From Moraxella caviae (GTDB lineage Bacteria > Pseudomonadota > Gammaproteobacteria > Pseudomonadales > Moraxellaceae), in contig NZ_MUXU01000034.1 in assembly GCF_002014985.1 (NCBI RefSeq), positions 62,001-126,000 on the forward strand: DNA of 64,000 nucleotides. Reading direction: 5' to 3'. A program made the position numbers and the translations under genes. This document shows positions 45,831-54,928 of this stretch, in pieces. Position 1 is the stretch's first letter. Each line of letters begins with the position of its first letter. The notes beneath the pieces were generated by a model. That model was not told the origin of the DNA. It worked only from the letters and a program-made list of their open reading frames with translations, and did not search any database.

Positions 45831-46063
45831 GTTAAACTTACCGCTCAATGTTGTATTTTTTTGATTTTTAGTTTTGATTTTTAATTGTCATTGACTTGGT
45901 TTTTCAACTTGGCTTTCACTTGTATTTATTGCCTGCCAAGTGGCTATTTAAACTTCAATGTCAATTTCAGCTTTCACTTCAAGCAAAATTTTAATTCAAT
46001 CAAAGTTTTACTTTAATCAAAACCTTGATTTCACCACCAAAAATCACCGTTTTATAAATACAA

Positions 46064-46098
46064 ACAAAACAGACCAAGCCATTGCCGATCTGCTTTGT
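46064..46098 (-). terminator. Probable gyrA terminator
   Basis: On the minus strand ACAAA-CAGA pairs with TCTG-TTTTGT around a loop of about 15 nt and runs into TTTTGTTTG, shortly after the gyrA stop. Coordinates are accurate to a few bases. Confidence 0.55.
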
Positions 46099-46142
46099 TG
46101 CCCGCCTTGGATTTGGCGCAGTTTAGTCTGATTTATTCGCAC

Positions 46143-48890
46143 TTACTCATCATCAGACGGCGCAGCTTGTTCTTCTGCGTCTTGCGCTTGGTCGGCGTTT
46201 TGACGGTCTTGCGCATCGGTCAATGCTTCTTCTAGCACTTCTTCGCTGTCGTCTTCATGCTCCACGCAAGCCAGCCCCACCAAAGTCTCGCCATCGCCAA
46301 TGCGAATCAGGCGCACACCTTGGGCGTTACGTCCTGCGGTGGCAATCTGCTCAACAGGCGTGCGCACCAGCGTGCCTTTGTCCGAAATCAAAATCACGTC
46401 TTCATCGCCAGTAACCGACACCGCTTTGACCAGCTGACCGTTACGTTCAGATGTCTTAATGGCGATGTTGCCTTGACTGCCGCGGTTTTCACGCAAGGTA
46501 AACTCGCTAATTGGCGTGCGCTTGCCGTAGCCATTTTCACAGGCGCACAGGATTTGATCTGTGCTGTTTGGCGCAGCAACCACCAAAGACACCACGCGGC
46601 TTACTGACACCACGCTGTCGTTATCGGTCTCATCTTGCTCGCTGTCGCCAGCTTCGTCATCATCAAGCCCCAAATTGGCAAGCAAATTCACCTTCATGCC
46701 ACGCACGCCTTTGGCAGTACGTCCCATATCACGCACAATGCTTTCTTTAAAGCGAATCGCCTTGCCTTCGTTGCTAAAGAGCATGATTTCTTGTTCTCCA
46801 TCGGTAATCGCCACGCCCACTAGGCTGTCGCCTTCCACCAAATCAATGGCACGCAAACCATTGGAGCGCAAATTGGCAAATTGGCTTAACGCCACACGTT
46901 TCACCGTGCCGCTTGCCGTGGCGAAAAAGACAAATTTATCGTCCGCTTTTAGGTCTTCCACTGGCAAAATTGCTGTTACGGTTTCATCGCTTTCAAGATT
47001 GATGAGATTAACCAGCGGACGGCCTTTTGAGCCACGAGACGCCAGCGGCACTTCAAAGCCGCGCAAGCCAAACACACGCCCTGTGTTGGTAAAGCACATG
47101 ATGTGTGCGTGCGTGCTGGTAACCAGCAAATGCTCAATCACATCGTCTTCTTTCATGGCGGTGGCAGATTTACCCTTGCCGCCACGTTTTTGGGCGTGAT
47201 AATCGCTGATTGGCTGTGTTTTGGCATAGCCTGTGGCAGACACGGTCATCACCACGGTTTGCTCTGGAATCAAATCTTCACGATTAAAATCATGGCGCGC
47301 GTCCACGATGTCGGTTTTACGCTCATCACCAAAATTATCACGCACTTCGGTAAGCTCGGCTTTAATCACACCCATCAGCTTGCTAAAGTCAGACAAAATC
47401 AGCTGCAAACGTGCAATCTCACCCAAAATCTCACGGTACTCGCCAGAGAGTTTTTCTTGCTCAAGCCCTGTCAAGCGGTGCAGCTGCATATCCAAAATCG
47501 CATTGACCTGATCTGGCGACAAACGGTATTGCGTATCATCGTTAATCAAGCCATAAGGCGCATTTAAATCTTCACCTTCAATGATGTCTGGGCGAATAGA
47601 TGTGGCATTGGCAGCTTGCAGCATTGCCACCACACCGCCAGACTGCCACACACGCCCCAAAAGATTTTCGCGCGCTTCGGCTCGGTTGGCAGATTGCTTG
47701 ATGGTTTCAATCACTTCGTCAATATTGGCAAGCGCAATAGTCAAACCTTCTAGCAAATGTCCGCGCGCTTTGGCTTTATTGAGCTCAAAAATCGTGCGGC
47801 GTGTTACCACTTCTTGACGATGGCGGATAAATGCCGCAATCAAATCACGCAGCGTCAATAGGCGTGGCTGACCGTTATCCAGCGCCACCATGTTAATGCT
47901 AAAGCTGCTTTCTAGCGGTGTTTGCTGGAATAGGTTATTCACCACCACTTCGCTGTTTTCGCCGCGGCGCAAATCAATGGCAATGCGCATACCTTCTTTG
48001 TCAGACTCATCACGCACGCCTGTAATGCCGTCTAGCTTTTTGTCATTGACAAGCTGGGCGATTTGCTCGATGAGCTTGGCCTTATTGACTTGATAAGGAA
48101 TTTCAGTAAAGACAATGCGCTCACGGTCTTTTGACGCGCCTTCCATGTTCTCAATGTGATAACGCCCACGAATATGTACACGCCCTTTGCCTGTGCGGTA
48201 AGCGTCCTTGATGCCACTGCGGCCATAAATGATGCCGCCAGTCGGAAAATCTGGGCCTGTGATGTGGCTTGCCAACTCATCGCCGCTGATCATTGGGTCG
48301 TCTGCATAGGCAAGACAAGCATTCACCACTTCAGTAAGATTATGCGGTGCCATGTTGGTTGCCATGCCCACAGCGATACCCGTTGCGCCATTGACCAGTA
48401 AATTTGGCACGCGCGCAGGCAAAACAGACGGCATTTTTTCAGAGCCATCGTAGTTGTCTTCCCAATCCACCGTGTCTTTGTCCAAATCGGCAAGCATTTG
48501 GTGAGTGAGTTTTTGCATACGCACTTCGGTATAACGCATCGCCGCTGGCGGATCGCCATCCACCGAACCGAAGTTGCCCTGACCGTCCACCAGCATATAG
48601 CGCATACTAAACGGCTGCGCCAAACGCACAATCGCATCATAAACCGCAGTGTCGCCATGCGGGTGGTATTTACCGATGACATCGCCCACGACACGCGCAG
48701 ACTTTTTATAAGGCTTATTATAGTCGTTTGAAAGCTCGTGCATAGCGTACATCACACGGCGATGTACAGGCTTTAGGCCGTCTCGCACATCAGGCAAGGC
48801 ACGCGAAACGATGACGCTCATCGCATAGTCAAGGTACGACTGCTTGAGTTCGTGAACGATACCAACGGGGGTAATGCTGCTGTCGGTCAT
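46143..48890 (-). CDS. gyrA: DNA gyrase subunit A
   Basis: A 915-aa type II topoisomerase subunit. The breakage-reunion domain carries the active-site Tyr120 in [15 protein letters not shown]. The quinolone-resistance region reads [15 protein letters not shown], with Thr81 at the E. coli Ser83 position and Asp85 at the Asp87 position; Thr there is the usual wild-type state in Moraxella catarrhalis and Pseudomonas. The C-terminal beta-pinwheel carries a GyrA-box variant QKRGGKG and an acidic tail ([20 protein letters not shown]) that probably modulates supercoiling. AAGGAC precedes the ATG, and an extended -10 lies at 48928. Confidence 0.98.
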   Translation of the reverse strand: MTDSSITPVGIVHELKQSYLDYAMSVIVSRALPDVRDGLKPVHRRVMYAMHELSNDYNKPYKKSARVVGDVIGKYHPHGDTAVYDAIVRLAQPFSMRYMLVDGQGNFGSVDGDPPAAMRYTEVRMQKLTHQMLADLDKDTVDWEDNYDGSEKMPSVLPARVPNLLVNGATGIAVGMATNMAPHNLTEVVNACLAYADDPMISGDELASHITGPDFPTGGIIYGRSGIKDAYRTGKGRVHIRGRYHIENMEGASKDRERIVFTEIPYQVNKAKLIEQIAQLVNDKKLDGITGVRDESDKEGMRIAIDLRRGENSEVVVNNLFQQTPLESSFSINMVALDNGQPRLLTLRDLIAAFIRHRQEVVTRRTIFELNKAKARGHLLEGLTIALANIDEVIETIKQSANRAEARENLLGRVWQSGGVVAMLQAANATSIRPDIIEGEDLNAPYGLINDDTQYRLSPDQVNAILDMQLHRLTGLEQEKLSGEYREILGEIARLQLILSDFSKLMGVIKAELTEVRDNFGDERKTDIVDARHDFNREDLIPEQTVVMTVSATGYAKTQPISDYHAQKRGGKGKSATAMKEDDVIEHLLVTSTHAHIMCFTNTGRVFGLRGFEVPLASRGSKGRPLVNLINLESDETVTAILPVEDLKADDKFVFFATASGTVKRVALSQFANLRSNGLRAIDLVEGDSLVGVAITDGEQEIMLFSNEGKAIRFKESIVRDMGRTAKGVRGMKVNLLANLGLDDDEAGDSEQDETDNDSVVSVSRVVSLVVAAPNSTDQILCACENGYGKRTPISEFTLRENRGSQGNIAIKTSERNGQLVKAVSVTGDEDVILISDKGTLVRTPVEQIATAGRNAQGVRLIRIGDGETLVGLACVEHEDDSEEVLEEALTDAQDRQNADQAQDAEEQAAPSDDE

Positions 48891-48927
48891 AGATGTCCTT
48901 AGACTTATCGTTATGATAAATTGGGGT

Positions 48928-48936
48928 ATTATAGCA
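48928..48936 (-). promoter_or_regulatory. Extended -10 element of gyrA
   Basis: Minus-strand TGC-TATAAT, consensus -10 with TGn extension, about 40 nt upstream of the gyrA start. The -35 is poor. Confidence 0.55.
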
Positions 48937-49045
48937 TAATTTTACACTTTTAGGGCTTTCACAATACATAAAATCCTACAGCAAACGCATTTTTACGTCT
49001 TTTATGCGTTTTTCTTGGCTGATTTTGGCATTTGCTTTCTTGATA

Positions 49046-49073
49046 AAAACAAAAACCGCCTTATTAAGACGGT
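49046..49073 (-). terminator. Terminator downstream of the response regulator
   Basis: ACCG-CTT (49055-49062) pairs with AAG-CGGT (49066-49073), one mismatch. On the minus strand it is followed by TTTTTGTTTTTAT. Confidence 0.75.
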
Positions 49074-49251
49074 CTGTTGCCAAATATTTAGCAAATAGTT
49101 AATAAAAATTTAGCGCGTGAATTTATCAAACAAACTTAATTTTAATCGCTTAAGTTTTTTAAACACACGAGCAAATCGTTTAAGCTATGGGTTTAATTAG
49201 CAGGCTTATTATTTAGATTTTCTAAAAACTTATGCGCAAGCTAATCTGCAC

Positions 49252-49893
49252 TTAATTTGCCAACACCAACCCATGCCGCATTGCCAAATGTGTCAATTTT
49301 ACATCGCTGTCTACACCCAATTTTTCAAAAATGCGGTAACGATAAGTGTTCACTGTCTTGACGCTGACGAATAATTGATCGGCGATTTCTTGGGCGGATT
49401 GGCAATTCACCACCATCATCGCCACTTGTTTTTCTCGCTCAGACAGTGCATCAAATGGCGATTCTGGCTGCTCGCCCAGCATGGCTTCGGCAAGCTGCTC
49501 AGCGATGTCATGGCTAAAATATTTCTTACCTGTGTGTACTTTTTTAATCGCGCGAATCATCTCATCAAGCGGCGTGCCTTTTGTGATGTAGCCGTTCACG
49601 CCTGCTTTTAGTAGCATGGACGGATACGGCTGCGCACTTAGGCTAGACACCGCCAAAACCTTAATGCCATCATCAATTTGCTTGATGCGTCTTGTTGCTT
49701 CCACGCCGCCAATGTTTGGCATATTCACATCCAGCAGCACCACATCAGGACGTAACGAGCGCGCCAACTGCACTGCGCTATCGCCATCGTCAGCTTCAGC
49801 AATGACTTCAATGGTCGGGTCGTCATCAAGCATTCTTGTGATACCCATACGCACCAAATCGTGGTCATCTACCACCAAAATTTTAATCGTCAT
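49252..49893 (-). CDS. GacA/UvrY-type response regulator (NarL/FixJ family)
   Basis: A 213-aa two-component regulator. The receiver domain begins MTIKILVVDDHDLVRMGITR, with phosphoacceptor Asp55 in VVLLDVNMPNIGG and the GVNGYITKGT block characteristic of GacA/UvrY. The LuxR-type helix-turn-helix is LSEREKQVAMMVVNCQSAQE followed by VSVKTVNTYRYRIFEKLGV. GacA proteins act under GacS/BarA and switch on small RNAs that titrate CsrA/RsmA. No histidine kinase or csrA lies in this window. GGAG lies upstream of ATG 49893, which is preferred over an upstream TTG. uvrC, a common neighbour, is absent. Confidence 0.88.
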   Translation of the reverse strand: MTIKILVVDDHDLVRMGITRMLDDDPTIEVIAEADDGDSAVQLARSLRPDVVLLDVNMPNIGGVEATRRIKQIDDGIKVLAVSSLSAQPYPSMLLKAGVNGYITKGTPLDEMIRAIKKVHTGKKYFSHDIAEQLAEAMLGEQPESPFDALSEREKQVAMMVVNCQSAQEIADQLFVSVKTVNTYRYRIFEKLGVDSDVKLTHLAMRHGLVLAN

Positions 49894-50212
49894 CGCTTTC
49901 TCCGCAGTCAAGCCAATCGTTTTATAATTAAGTTATTCTTAAATATTTACAGACTATTCTCAACCAATCAAAACACCAAAAAATCGTCATGCTTTTAAGA
50001 AAATTGGCACGTTTTTGGCGTTCAAACCCATCATAAAAACACAAGCAAAGACAAAATTCTATACATTATTTGCACAATTTGCAAATCATTTGTGGTAAAT
50101 TTATTGCCAAATGCCGATTTATCAATTTGCCGTGAAAGCCGTTGGCGTTTTTCGGTGCGTCCTGCTACAATACAAACACATCATCAATTAAATCACAATA
50201 AAGGAATAAGTC
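49894..50212. other. Divergent intergenic region, response regulator / Uma2 gene
   Basis: 319 bp, AT-rich, no ORF. It contains the putative promoter at 50142-50171 for the plus-strand gene. Confidence 0.45.
50142..50171 (+). promoter_or_regulatory. Putative promoter of the Uma2-family gene
   Basis: TTGGCG (50142-50147) and TACAAT (50166-50171) with an 18-bp spacer and a TGC extension before the -10, about 40 nt upstream of the start codon. Confidence 0.5.
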
Positions 50213-50797
50213 ATGACAGCCATCACAAGCCTTGCCCAGCTTGACATGAGTAAAACCTATTCATACGCCGATTATATGCTGTGGCAATTAAACGAACGCG
50301 TGGAACTCATCAAAGGCAAAATCCTAGCCATGAGTCCAGCGCCCACACGTTTTCATCAAGACGTGTCTGGCAATCTGTTTTTGACGTTTCGCACTTTTTT
50401 ACACAACCACCCTTGTAAAGTTTACACCGCACCTTTTGATGTGCGCCTGCCCATTCCCACCAAGGGCAAGGCAGATACGGTGGTGCAGCCTGATTTGTGC
50501 GTGATTTGCGATAAAAGCAAGCTGGACGATGCAGGCTGCAACGGTGCGCCTGAATTGGTGATAGAAATTCTCTCCAAAGGCAACAGCAAGCGTGAGATGA
50601 ACATCAAATTTGAGCTGTACCAAGAAGCAGGCGTGCTGGAATATTGGATTGTTGACCCCGCCAATTTCAGCGTGCTGGTTTACACCTTACAAGACGGCAA
50701 ATTTATCACGGGTCGTCCGTTCACCGAAGGCGACATCGTCAAATCGCCGCTGTTCCCCGAACTTCGCATTGCGGTGGACGATATTTTTGCTGAATGA
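50213..50797 (+). CDS. Uma2-family protein (PD-(D/E)XK nuclease fold)
   Basis: A 194-aa protein of the Uma2 (DUF820) family, predicted to share the restriction-endonuclease core. The opening ERVELIKGKILAMSPAP, then VQPDLCVICD and APELVIEILSKGNSKREM supply the acidic residues expected of the fold, followed by GVLEYWIVDPANFSVLVYT. These proteins are very numerous in cyanobacteria and Chloroflexi and scattered elsewhere; their role is unknown. A well-placed AAAGGAA precedes the ATG. It is monocistronic between gacA and the sulfate transporter, with no methylase or toxin partner, so a restriction system is not indicated. Confidence 0.88.
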   Translation: MTAITSLAQLDMSKTYSYADYMLWQLNERVELIKGKILAMSPAPTRFHQDVSGNLFLTFRTFLHNHPCKVYTAPFDVRLPIPTKGKADTVVQPDLCVICDKSKLDDAGCNGAPELVIEILSKGNSKREMNIKFELYQEAGVLEYWIVDPANFSVLVYTLQDGKFITGRPFTEGDIVKSPLFPELRIAVDDIFAE

Positions 50798-51188
50798 TGG
50801 CAATGCGCTTTTGGTAAATTAATGGCAAACTTGCTCTTGCTAAAGCCAATTTTTAAACTTAACCAAACCACAGCCCATCTTATTTTTGCCAAATTGTACG
50901 CACTGGCAAAATAGCACGGCTGCAGTTTGGTTTTTTATTTTTAAAGCGACTGACCACGCACGGCAATTTTCGCTTTTCCTATTATTGCCAACTTTCCCAC
51001 CTTGTTGTCTTTCTGTCTTTTTGCCTTACCATCTTTACGCACAAATTCCAAAAACGAAAAAGCATATCAATTTTTAGCCATAGTTTTTGCCGCATCTTTT
51101 TAGTAAAGTAGCCATCAATCGCACCGCCAAGATATTGGCGACTTTTAATCACTGAGCTTTATATCCATATACCAATCGGCACACAACC
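50798..51188. other. Intergenic region upstream of cysT
   Basis: 391 bp without a supported ORF. A perfect inverted repeat CGCCAA-GATA-TTGGCG lies at 51125-51140. No clear consensus promoter is visible by eye. Confidence 0.45.
51125..51140. promoter_or_regulatory. Inverted repeat 49 nt upstream of cysT
   Basis: CGCCAA (51125-51130) and TTGGCG (51135-51140), perfect arms, 4-nt centre, followed by ACTTTTAATC. It could be an operator for a sulfur regulator or a weak hairpin terminator for anything upstream. Confidence 0.4.
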
Positions 51189-52052
51189 ATGACAAACACG
51201 CCAACTCTTGCCAAACCCACCAACAAACGCCGCCGCATCATGCCGTTTTTTGGCTTGTCGATGGGCATCAGCGTGCTGGCGTTGTCGCTGCTGGTGGTGC
51301 TGCCCTTTGCCATGATGGTGCTGACCACGCTTAGCATGGGCATTGACGACATCATTCGCACCATCAAAGAACCACAAGTGCTGGCGGCGATTAAGCTGTC
51401 TTTACTGATGGCGATTGCCGCTACGCTGACCAACGTGGTGTTTGGCGTGCTGATTGCGTGGGTGCTGGTGCGTTATGAATTTTGGGGCAAATCCATCATC
51501 AATGCTTTGGTCGATTTGCCATTTGCCCTGCCGACCGCCGTTACAGGCATTGCGCTGGCAACTTTATACGCACCTTTTGGCTTATTTGGGCAATTTTTCG
51601 CCAAATTCGGCATTAAAATCGCCTTTACGCCCATCGGCATTTGGCTGGCGCTCGTGGTGGTGAGCTTTCCGTTCATTGTACGCGCGGTGCAGCCTGTGCT
51701 TGCCGAAGTGGCGGTGGAATTTGAAGAAGCGGCAGCGGTGATGGGCGCAAATCGTTGGCAAATTTTCTTAAAAGTGCTGCTGCCAGAAATCGCACCCGCC
51801 ATCTTAATCGGTGCTGGCATGATGTTTGCGCGCGCCACAGGCGAGTACGGCTCGGTGATTTTTATCGCAGGCAATATCCCCATGCAATCAGAAATCCTGC
51901 CGCTCATCATCGTCTCAAAACTTGAGCAATTTGATGTGGCAGGCGCAAGCTGCGTGGCGTTATTCATGCTGTTGATTTCGCTCATCATGCTGTTTGCCAT
52001 CAATTTTGCGCAGTGGAAACTCTCGGCAAGACTTGGTGCAAAAACCAATTAA
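51189..52052 (+). CDS. cysT: Sulfate/thiosulfate ABC transporter permease CysT
   Basis: A 287-aa inner-membrane permease, with about six spans of the binding-protein-dependent type. It has the EAA loop EFEEAAAVMGANRWQIFLKVLLP, which docks on the ATPase, and the CysT block DLPFALPTAVTGIALATLYA. It pairs with CysW (52156) and CysA (53042). No substrate-binding protein (sbp or cysP) is next to it, so that subunit must be encoded elsewhere. Confidence 0.94.
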   Translation: MTNTPTLAKPTNKRRRIMPFFGLSMGISVLALSLLVVLPFAMMVLTTLSMGIDDIIRTIKEPQVLAAIKLSLLMAIAATLTNVVFGVLIAWVLVRYEFWGKSIINALVDLPFALPTAVTGIALATLYAPFGLFGQFFAKFGIKIAFTPIGIWLALVVVSFPFIVRAVQPVLAEVAVEFEEAAAVMGANRWQIFLKVLLPEIAPAILIGAGMMFARATGEYGSVIFIAGNIPMQSEILPLIIVSKLEQFDVAGASCVALFMLLISLIMLFAINFAQWKLSARLGAKTN

Positions 52053-52155
52053 ATTCACCCTTAGGCAAGGTTTTAAGCAAAATCTCAAACAAACAATCAG
52101 ACAAACTTTCAAGCATTGATAAACTCACCCCAAACCACTTAAAATCATAAAAACC

Positions 52156-52995
52156 ATGGCAACTTCAAACACTTACGCATATCAAAAGCACCCAGCCACC
52201 AAAGACAGCACTTGGCTAAAATGGCTTGCCATCACGCTTGCGGTGCTGTTTATGCTTGTCATGCTGGTCGTGCCTTTGGGCGTGGTGTTTTATGAAGCAC
52301 TCAAAGACGGCGTGGCAGCGTATGTATCAGCACTCACCGACCCTGACGCGTTGCACGCCATCAAGCTCACCTTGCTCACCACCGCCATTGTTTTACCGAT
52401 TAACACCATCATTGGCATGGCGTTGGCGTATCTGATTACACGCCATAAATTCAAAGGCAAATTTATCATCACCACGCTCTTGGATTTACCTTTTGCGGTA
52501 TCACCTGTGGTGGCAGGTTTGATGTTTGTGCTTTTATTTGGCGCAAATACGCTGCTTGGCGGCTGGCTAGAAGCGCACGGCATTCAAATCATTTTTGCCA
52601 CCGCTGGCATTGTGCTGGCGACTTTATTTGTAACTTTTCCATTCATCGCGCGTGAAATCATTCCGCTCATGCAATCTCAAGGCGACAGCGAAGAAGAAGC
52701 GGCTTTGACCTTGGGCGCAAGTGGCTGGCAAATGTTTTGGCACGTTACTTTGCCAAACATCAAATGGGCGCTGCTGTACGGCGTGATTCTCACCAATGCA
52801 CGCGCGATGGGCGAATTTGGTGCGGTGTCGGTGGTGAGCGGACACATTCGTGGCGAGACCAACACCATGCCTTTGATGATTGAAATCGCTTATAACGAAT
52901 ACGCCTTCACCACCGCATTTGCGCTGTCAAGTCTTTTGGCGCTGCTTGCGATTTTGACATTACTTGTACAAAACTTACTCAATAAAAAACGCTAA
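52156..52995 (+). CDS. cysW: Sulfate/thiosulfate ABC transporter permease CysW
   Basis: A 279-aa second permease of the sulfate transporter. It has the EAA loop SEEEAALTLGASGWQMFWHV, the CysW block DLPFAVSPVVAGLMFVLLFG and the signature AMGEFGAVSVVSGHIRGETN. cysA follows after about 46 nt, and the spacing to cysT is about 100 nt. Confidence 0.95.
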   Translation: MATSNTYAYQKHPATKDSTWLKWLAITLAVLFMLVMLVVPLGVVFYEALKDGVAAYVSALTDPDALHAIKLTLLTTAIVLPINTIIGMALAYLITRHKFKGKFIITTLLDLPFAVSPVVAGLMFVLLFGANTLLGGWLEAHGIQIIFATAGIVLATLFVTFPFIAREIIPLMQSQGDSEEEAALTLGASGWQMFWHVTLPNIKWALLYGVILTNARAMGEFGAVSVVSGHIRGETNTMPLMIEIAYNEYAFTTAFALSSLLALLAILTLLVQNLLNKKR

Positions 52996-53041
52996 AATAT
53001 CAGTATTATCAATAAGTTAAATAATTCAAACAGGACGCACC

Positions 53042-53755
53042 GTGAGCATTCATATTAACAACATTCATAAAAAATTTGGCGATTTTACCGCCTTAAACGA
53101 CATCAATTTCACCGTCAACACAGGCGAGCTGACCACTTTATTAGGCCCATCTGGCTGCGGCAAAACCACGCTTTTGCGCATCATTGCAGGCTTGGAATTT
53201 GCCGACAGCGGACGCATATTTTTTGACGAAACAGACGTAACCGACACGCCAGTACAAAAACGCGGCATTGGTTTTGTGTTTCAAAATTACGCCCTATTTC
53301 GCCATAAAACGGTGGCACAAAACATCGCTTTTGGCTTAAACTTGCTTAAAAATTCACCAAGCAAAGCCGAGATTGACAAAAAAGTGGACGAGCTTTTACA
53401 GCTTGTGCAATTACCGCACACCAAAAATCGCTATCCGCACGAGCTTTCTGGCGGACAACGTCAGCGCATTGCACTGGCAAGAGCCTTGGCAACATCGCCC
53501 AAACTTTTACTATTGGACGAGCCTTTTGGCGCACTGGACGCCAAGGTTCGCAAAGAGCTGCGCACGTCTTTAAAAGAAATCCAAAAAAGCATTGGTATCA
53601 CCGCCATCATGGTAACGCACGACCAAGAAGAAGCGGCGGCGGTGTCGGACACCATCGTGGTGATGAATCACGGCAAGGTGGAACAAATCGGTACGCCTAA
53701 TGAGATTTTGGCACGTCCGAACAGCGAATTTGTGGTGGATTTTTTGGGGTTGTAA
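53042..53755 (+). CDS. cysA: Sulfate ABC transporter ATP-binding protein CysA, short form
   Basis: A 237-aa ABC ATPase: Walker A GPSGCGKTT, Q-loop FVFQNYALF, signature LSGGQRQRIALARALA, and Walker B LLLLDEPFGALDA with the CysA-like DAKVRKELR. It drives sulfate uptake by CysT-CysW. Usual CysA proteins are about 330-365 aa; this one ends right after the nucleotide-binding domain (EFVVDFLGL), so the C-terminal TOBE regulatory domain is missing. The downstream 170 bp do not encode it in another frame. GTG is the start codon. Confidence 0.92.
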   Translation: MSIHINNIHKKFGDFTALNDINFTVNTGELTTLLGPSGCGKTTLLRIIAGLEFADSGRIFFDETDVTDTPVQKRGIGFVFQNYALFRHKTVAQNIAFGLNLLKNSPSKAEIDKKVDELLQLVQLPHTKNRYPHELSGGQRQRIALARALATSPKLLLLDEPFGALDAKVRKELRTSLKEIQKSIGITAIMVTHDQEEAAAVSDTIVVMNHGKVEQIGTPNEILARPNSEFVVDFLGL

Positions 53756-53929
53756 GCTGGATTTATTATCTAGTTTATAAGCCTAAATTTATAAACTTAG
53801 CTAGCAAACTGGTTTTAACACAAAATCAGCGCAACAAGCCAACCAAGACGCAGCCGCCAAGCGATTAGACAAGCGATGGGCAAATTTGCTACAATGGGCA
53901 AATTTTAGTTGAACAAATCACAAGCCACC

Positions 53930-54757
53930 ATGCCACATTCGCAACATTTTGCCCATTCGCACACGCCAAACGACACCGCACAGGCACGCCCCACGCTCGG
54001 TCTGAATTTCTTACAGCAGTTTATTGATGTCAGCGGTTTTAATCGTGAGACCTTTGTAGAAGATTTGTTTTTAAGCTGGCAGCAAACGCTTGGCAGTGTC
54101 AAGCACAGCTACGCCAGTGCTGCCGACAGTTTTATTGATGAATTTTTTGTTACAGTCAGTCAAGAACAACTAAACGATTTGCTGTATCAATACGTTACCA
54201 AAAACGTGGATATGGTGCTGGATTTAAAACTAGAACTGCACGATGGCTGGCTACGCCTTATCGCCACGGTGAATTTTAAAGGTATTTTTGCCACCGTTGC
54301 CAGTAATTTTGAGCTGGTGCAATTACAACTTGACCGCCACAGACAAAGGCTGGTTTTGCGCCAAATTTCCGACACTGACATCATTGAGCTGCATTCACGC
54401 AAGTTTTGGCAGGCGCCGCTGGCACGTTTTGCCGTCAAAAGCTACCGCACCTTACTAAAAAAAGACCCTCTGCCATTCATTCTTAGCAGCATTCCCATCA
54501 AGGGCGTGCCGTTCACCGAGCATAAAGGCGATGTGATTTATCTTGAGATTGGGCGCTGGCTTAAAAAAGCCAAAATCGTCATGAAAAATATCCGCAAAGT
54601 GCAAATCAACACAGGCGTTACCATGCACGAACAGCTGATTTTAAAGGCGCAGCCAAATTTTGGTGAGATTTTAAGTTTTGGCGACCCCAATGCCGACATC
54701 ATCACCGAAGATGACAATCCCAATAAACCCGTCAAGCCCAAAAAAGACAAAAAATAA
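53930..54757 (+). CDS. Conserved-looking protein of unknown function
   Basis: A 275-aa protein without clear signal peptide or membrane span. I do not recognise a family. After a His-rich start (MPHSQHFAHSHTPND) there is a helical region (FLQQFIDVSGFNRETFVEDL), then a beta-rich core (DLKLELHDGWLRLIATVNFK; VQLQLDRHRQRLVLRQIS), and the segment WLKKAKIVMKNIRKVQINTG. The C terminus is Lys/Pro/Asp-rich (DDNPNKPVKPKKDKK). The regular codon use and length suggest a real gene. ATG 53930 is taken in place of a TTG 21 nt upstream. It could be a lipid- or membrane-interacting protein, but that is a guess. Confidence 0.65.
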   Translation: MPHSQHFAHSHTPNDTAQARPTLGLNFLQQFIDVSGFNRETFVEDLFLSWQQTLGSVKHSYASAADSFIDEFFVTVSQEQLNDLLYQYVTKNVDMVLDLKLELHDGWLRLIATVNFKGIFATVASNFELVQLQLDRHRQRLVLRQISDTDIIELHSRKFWQAPLARFAVKSYRTLLKKDPLPFILSSIPIKGVPFTEHKGDVIYLEIGRWLKKAKIVMKNIRKVQINTGVTMHEQLILKAQPNFGEILSFGDPNADIITEDDNPNKPVKPKKDKK

Positions 54758-54928
54758 CTTGCGTCCGCACTTAAAAAGCGGCAAATGCACCACAATGCGC
54801 AGTGAAATTTACACTGACAAAGCAAAGACTGCACACTTTTAAAATAAAGACAGCTAATTTTAAAATTCCTTTCTTGCAATCTTTTTAGCATTCTTATAGT
54901 TTTTTAACCTTATAAAGCAGTAACTTTC

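Larger units (their letters stand above)
48891..49251. other. gyrA promoter region and gacA 3' flank
   Basis: 361 bp. It holds the gyrA extended -10 at 48928-48936, a small inverted repeat TTATC...GATAA at 48905-48919, the regulator's terminator at 49046-49073, and a palindrome TTTAGA-TTT-TCTAAA at 49212-49226. No ORF. Confidence 0.5.

Noticed and set aside
50213..50797. Uma2 gene as part of a restriction or defence system
   Set aside because: No methyltransferase, helicase, reverse transcriptase or other defence gene lies nearby; the flanks are housekeeping genes.
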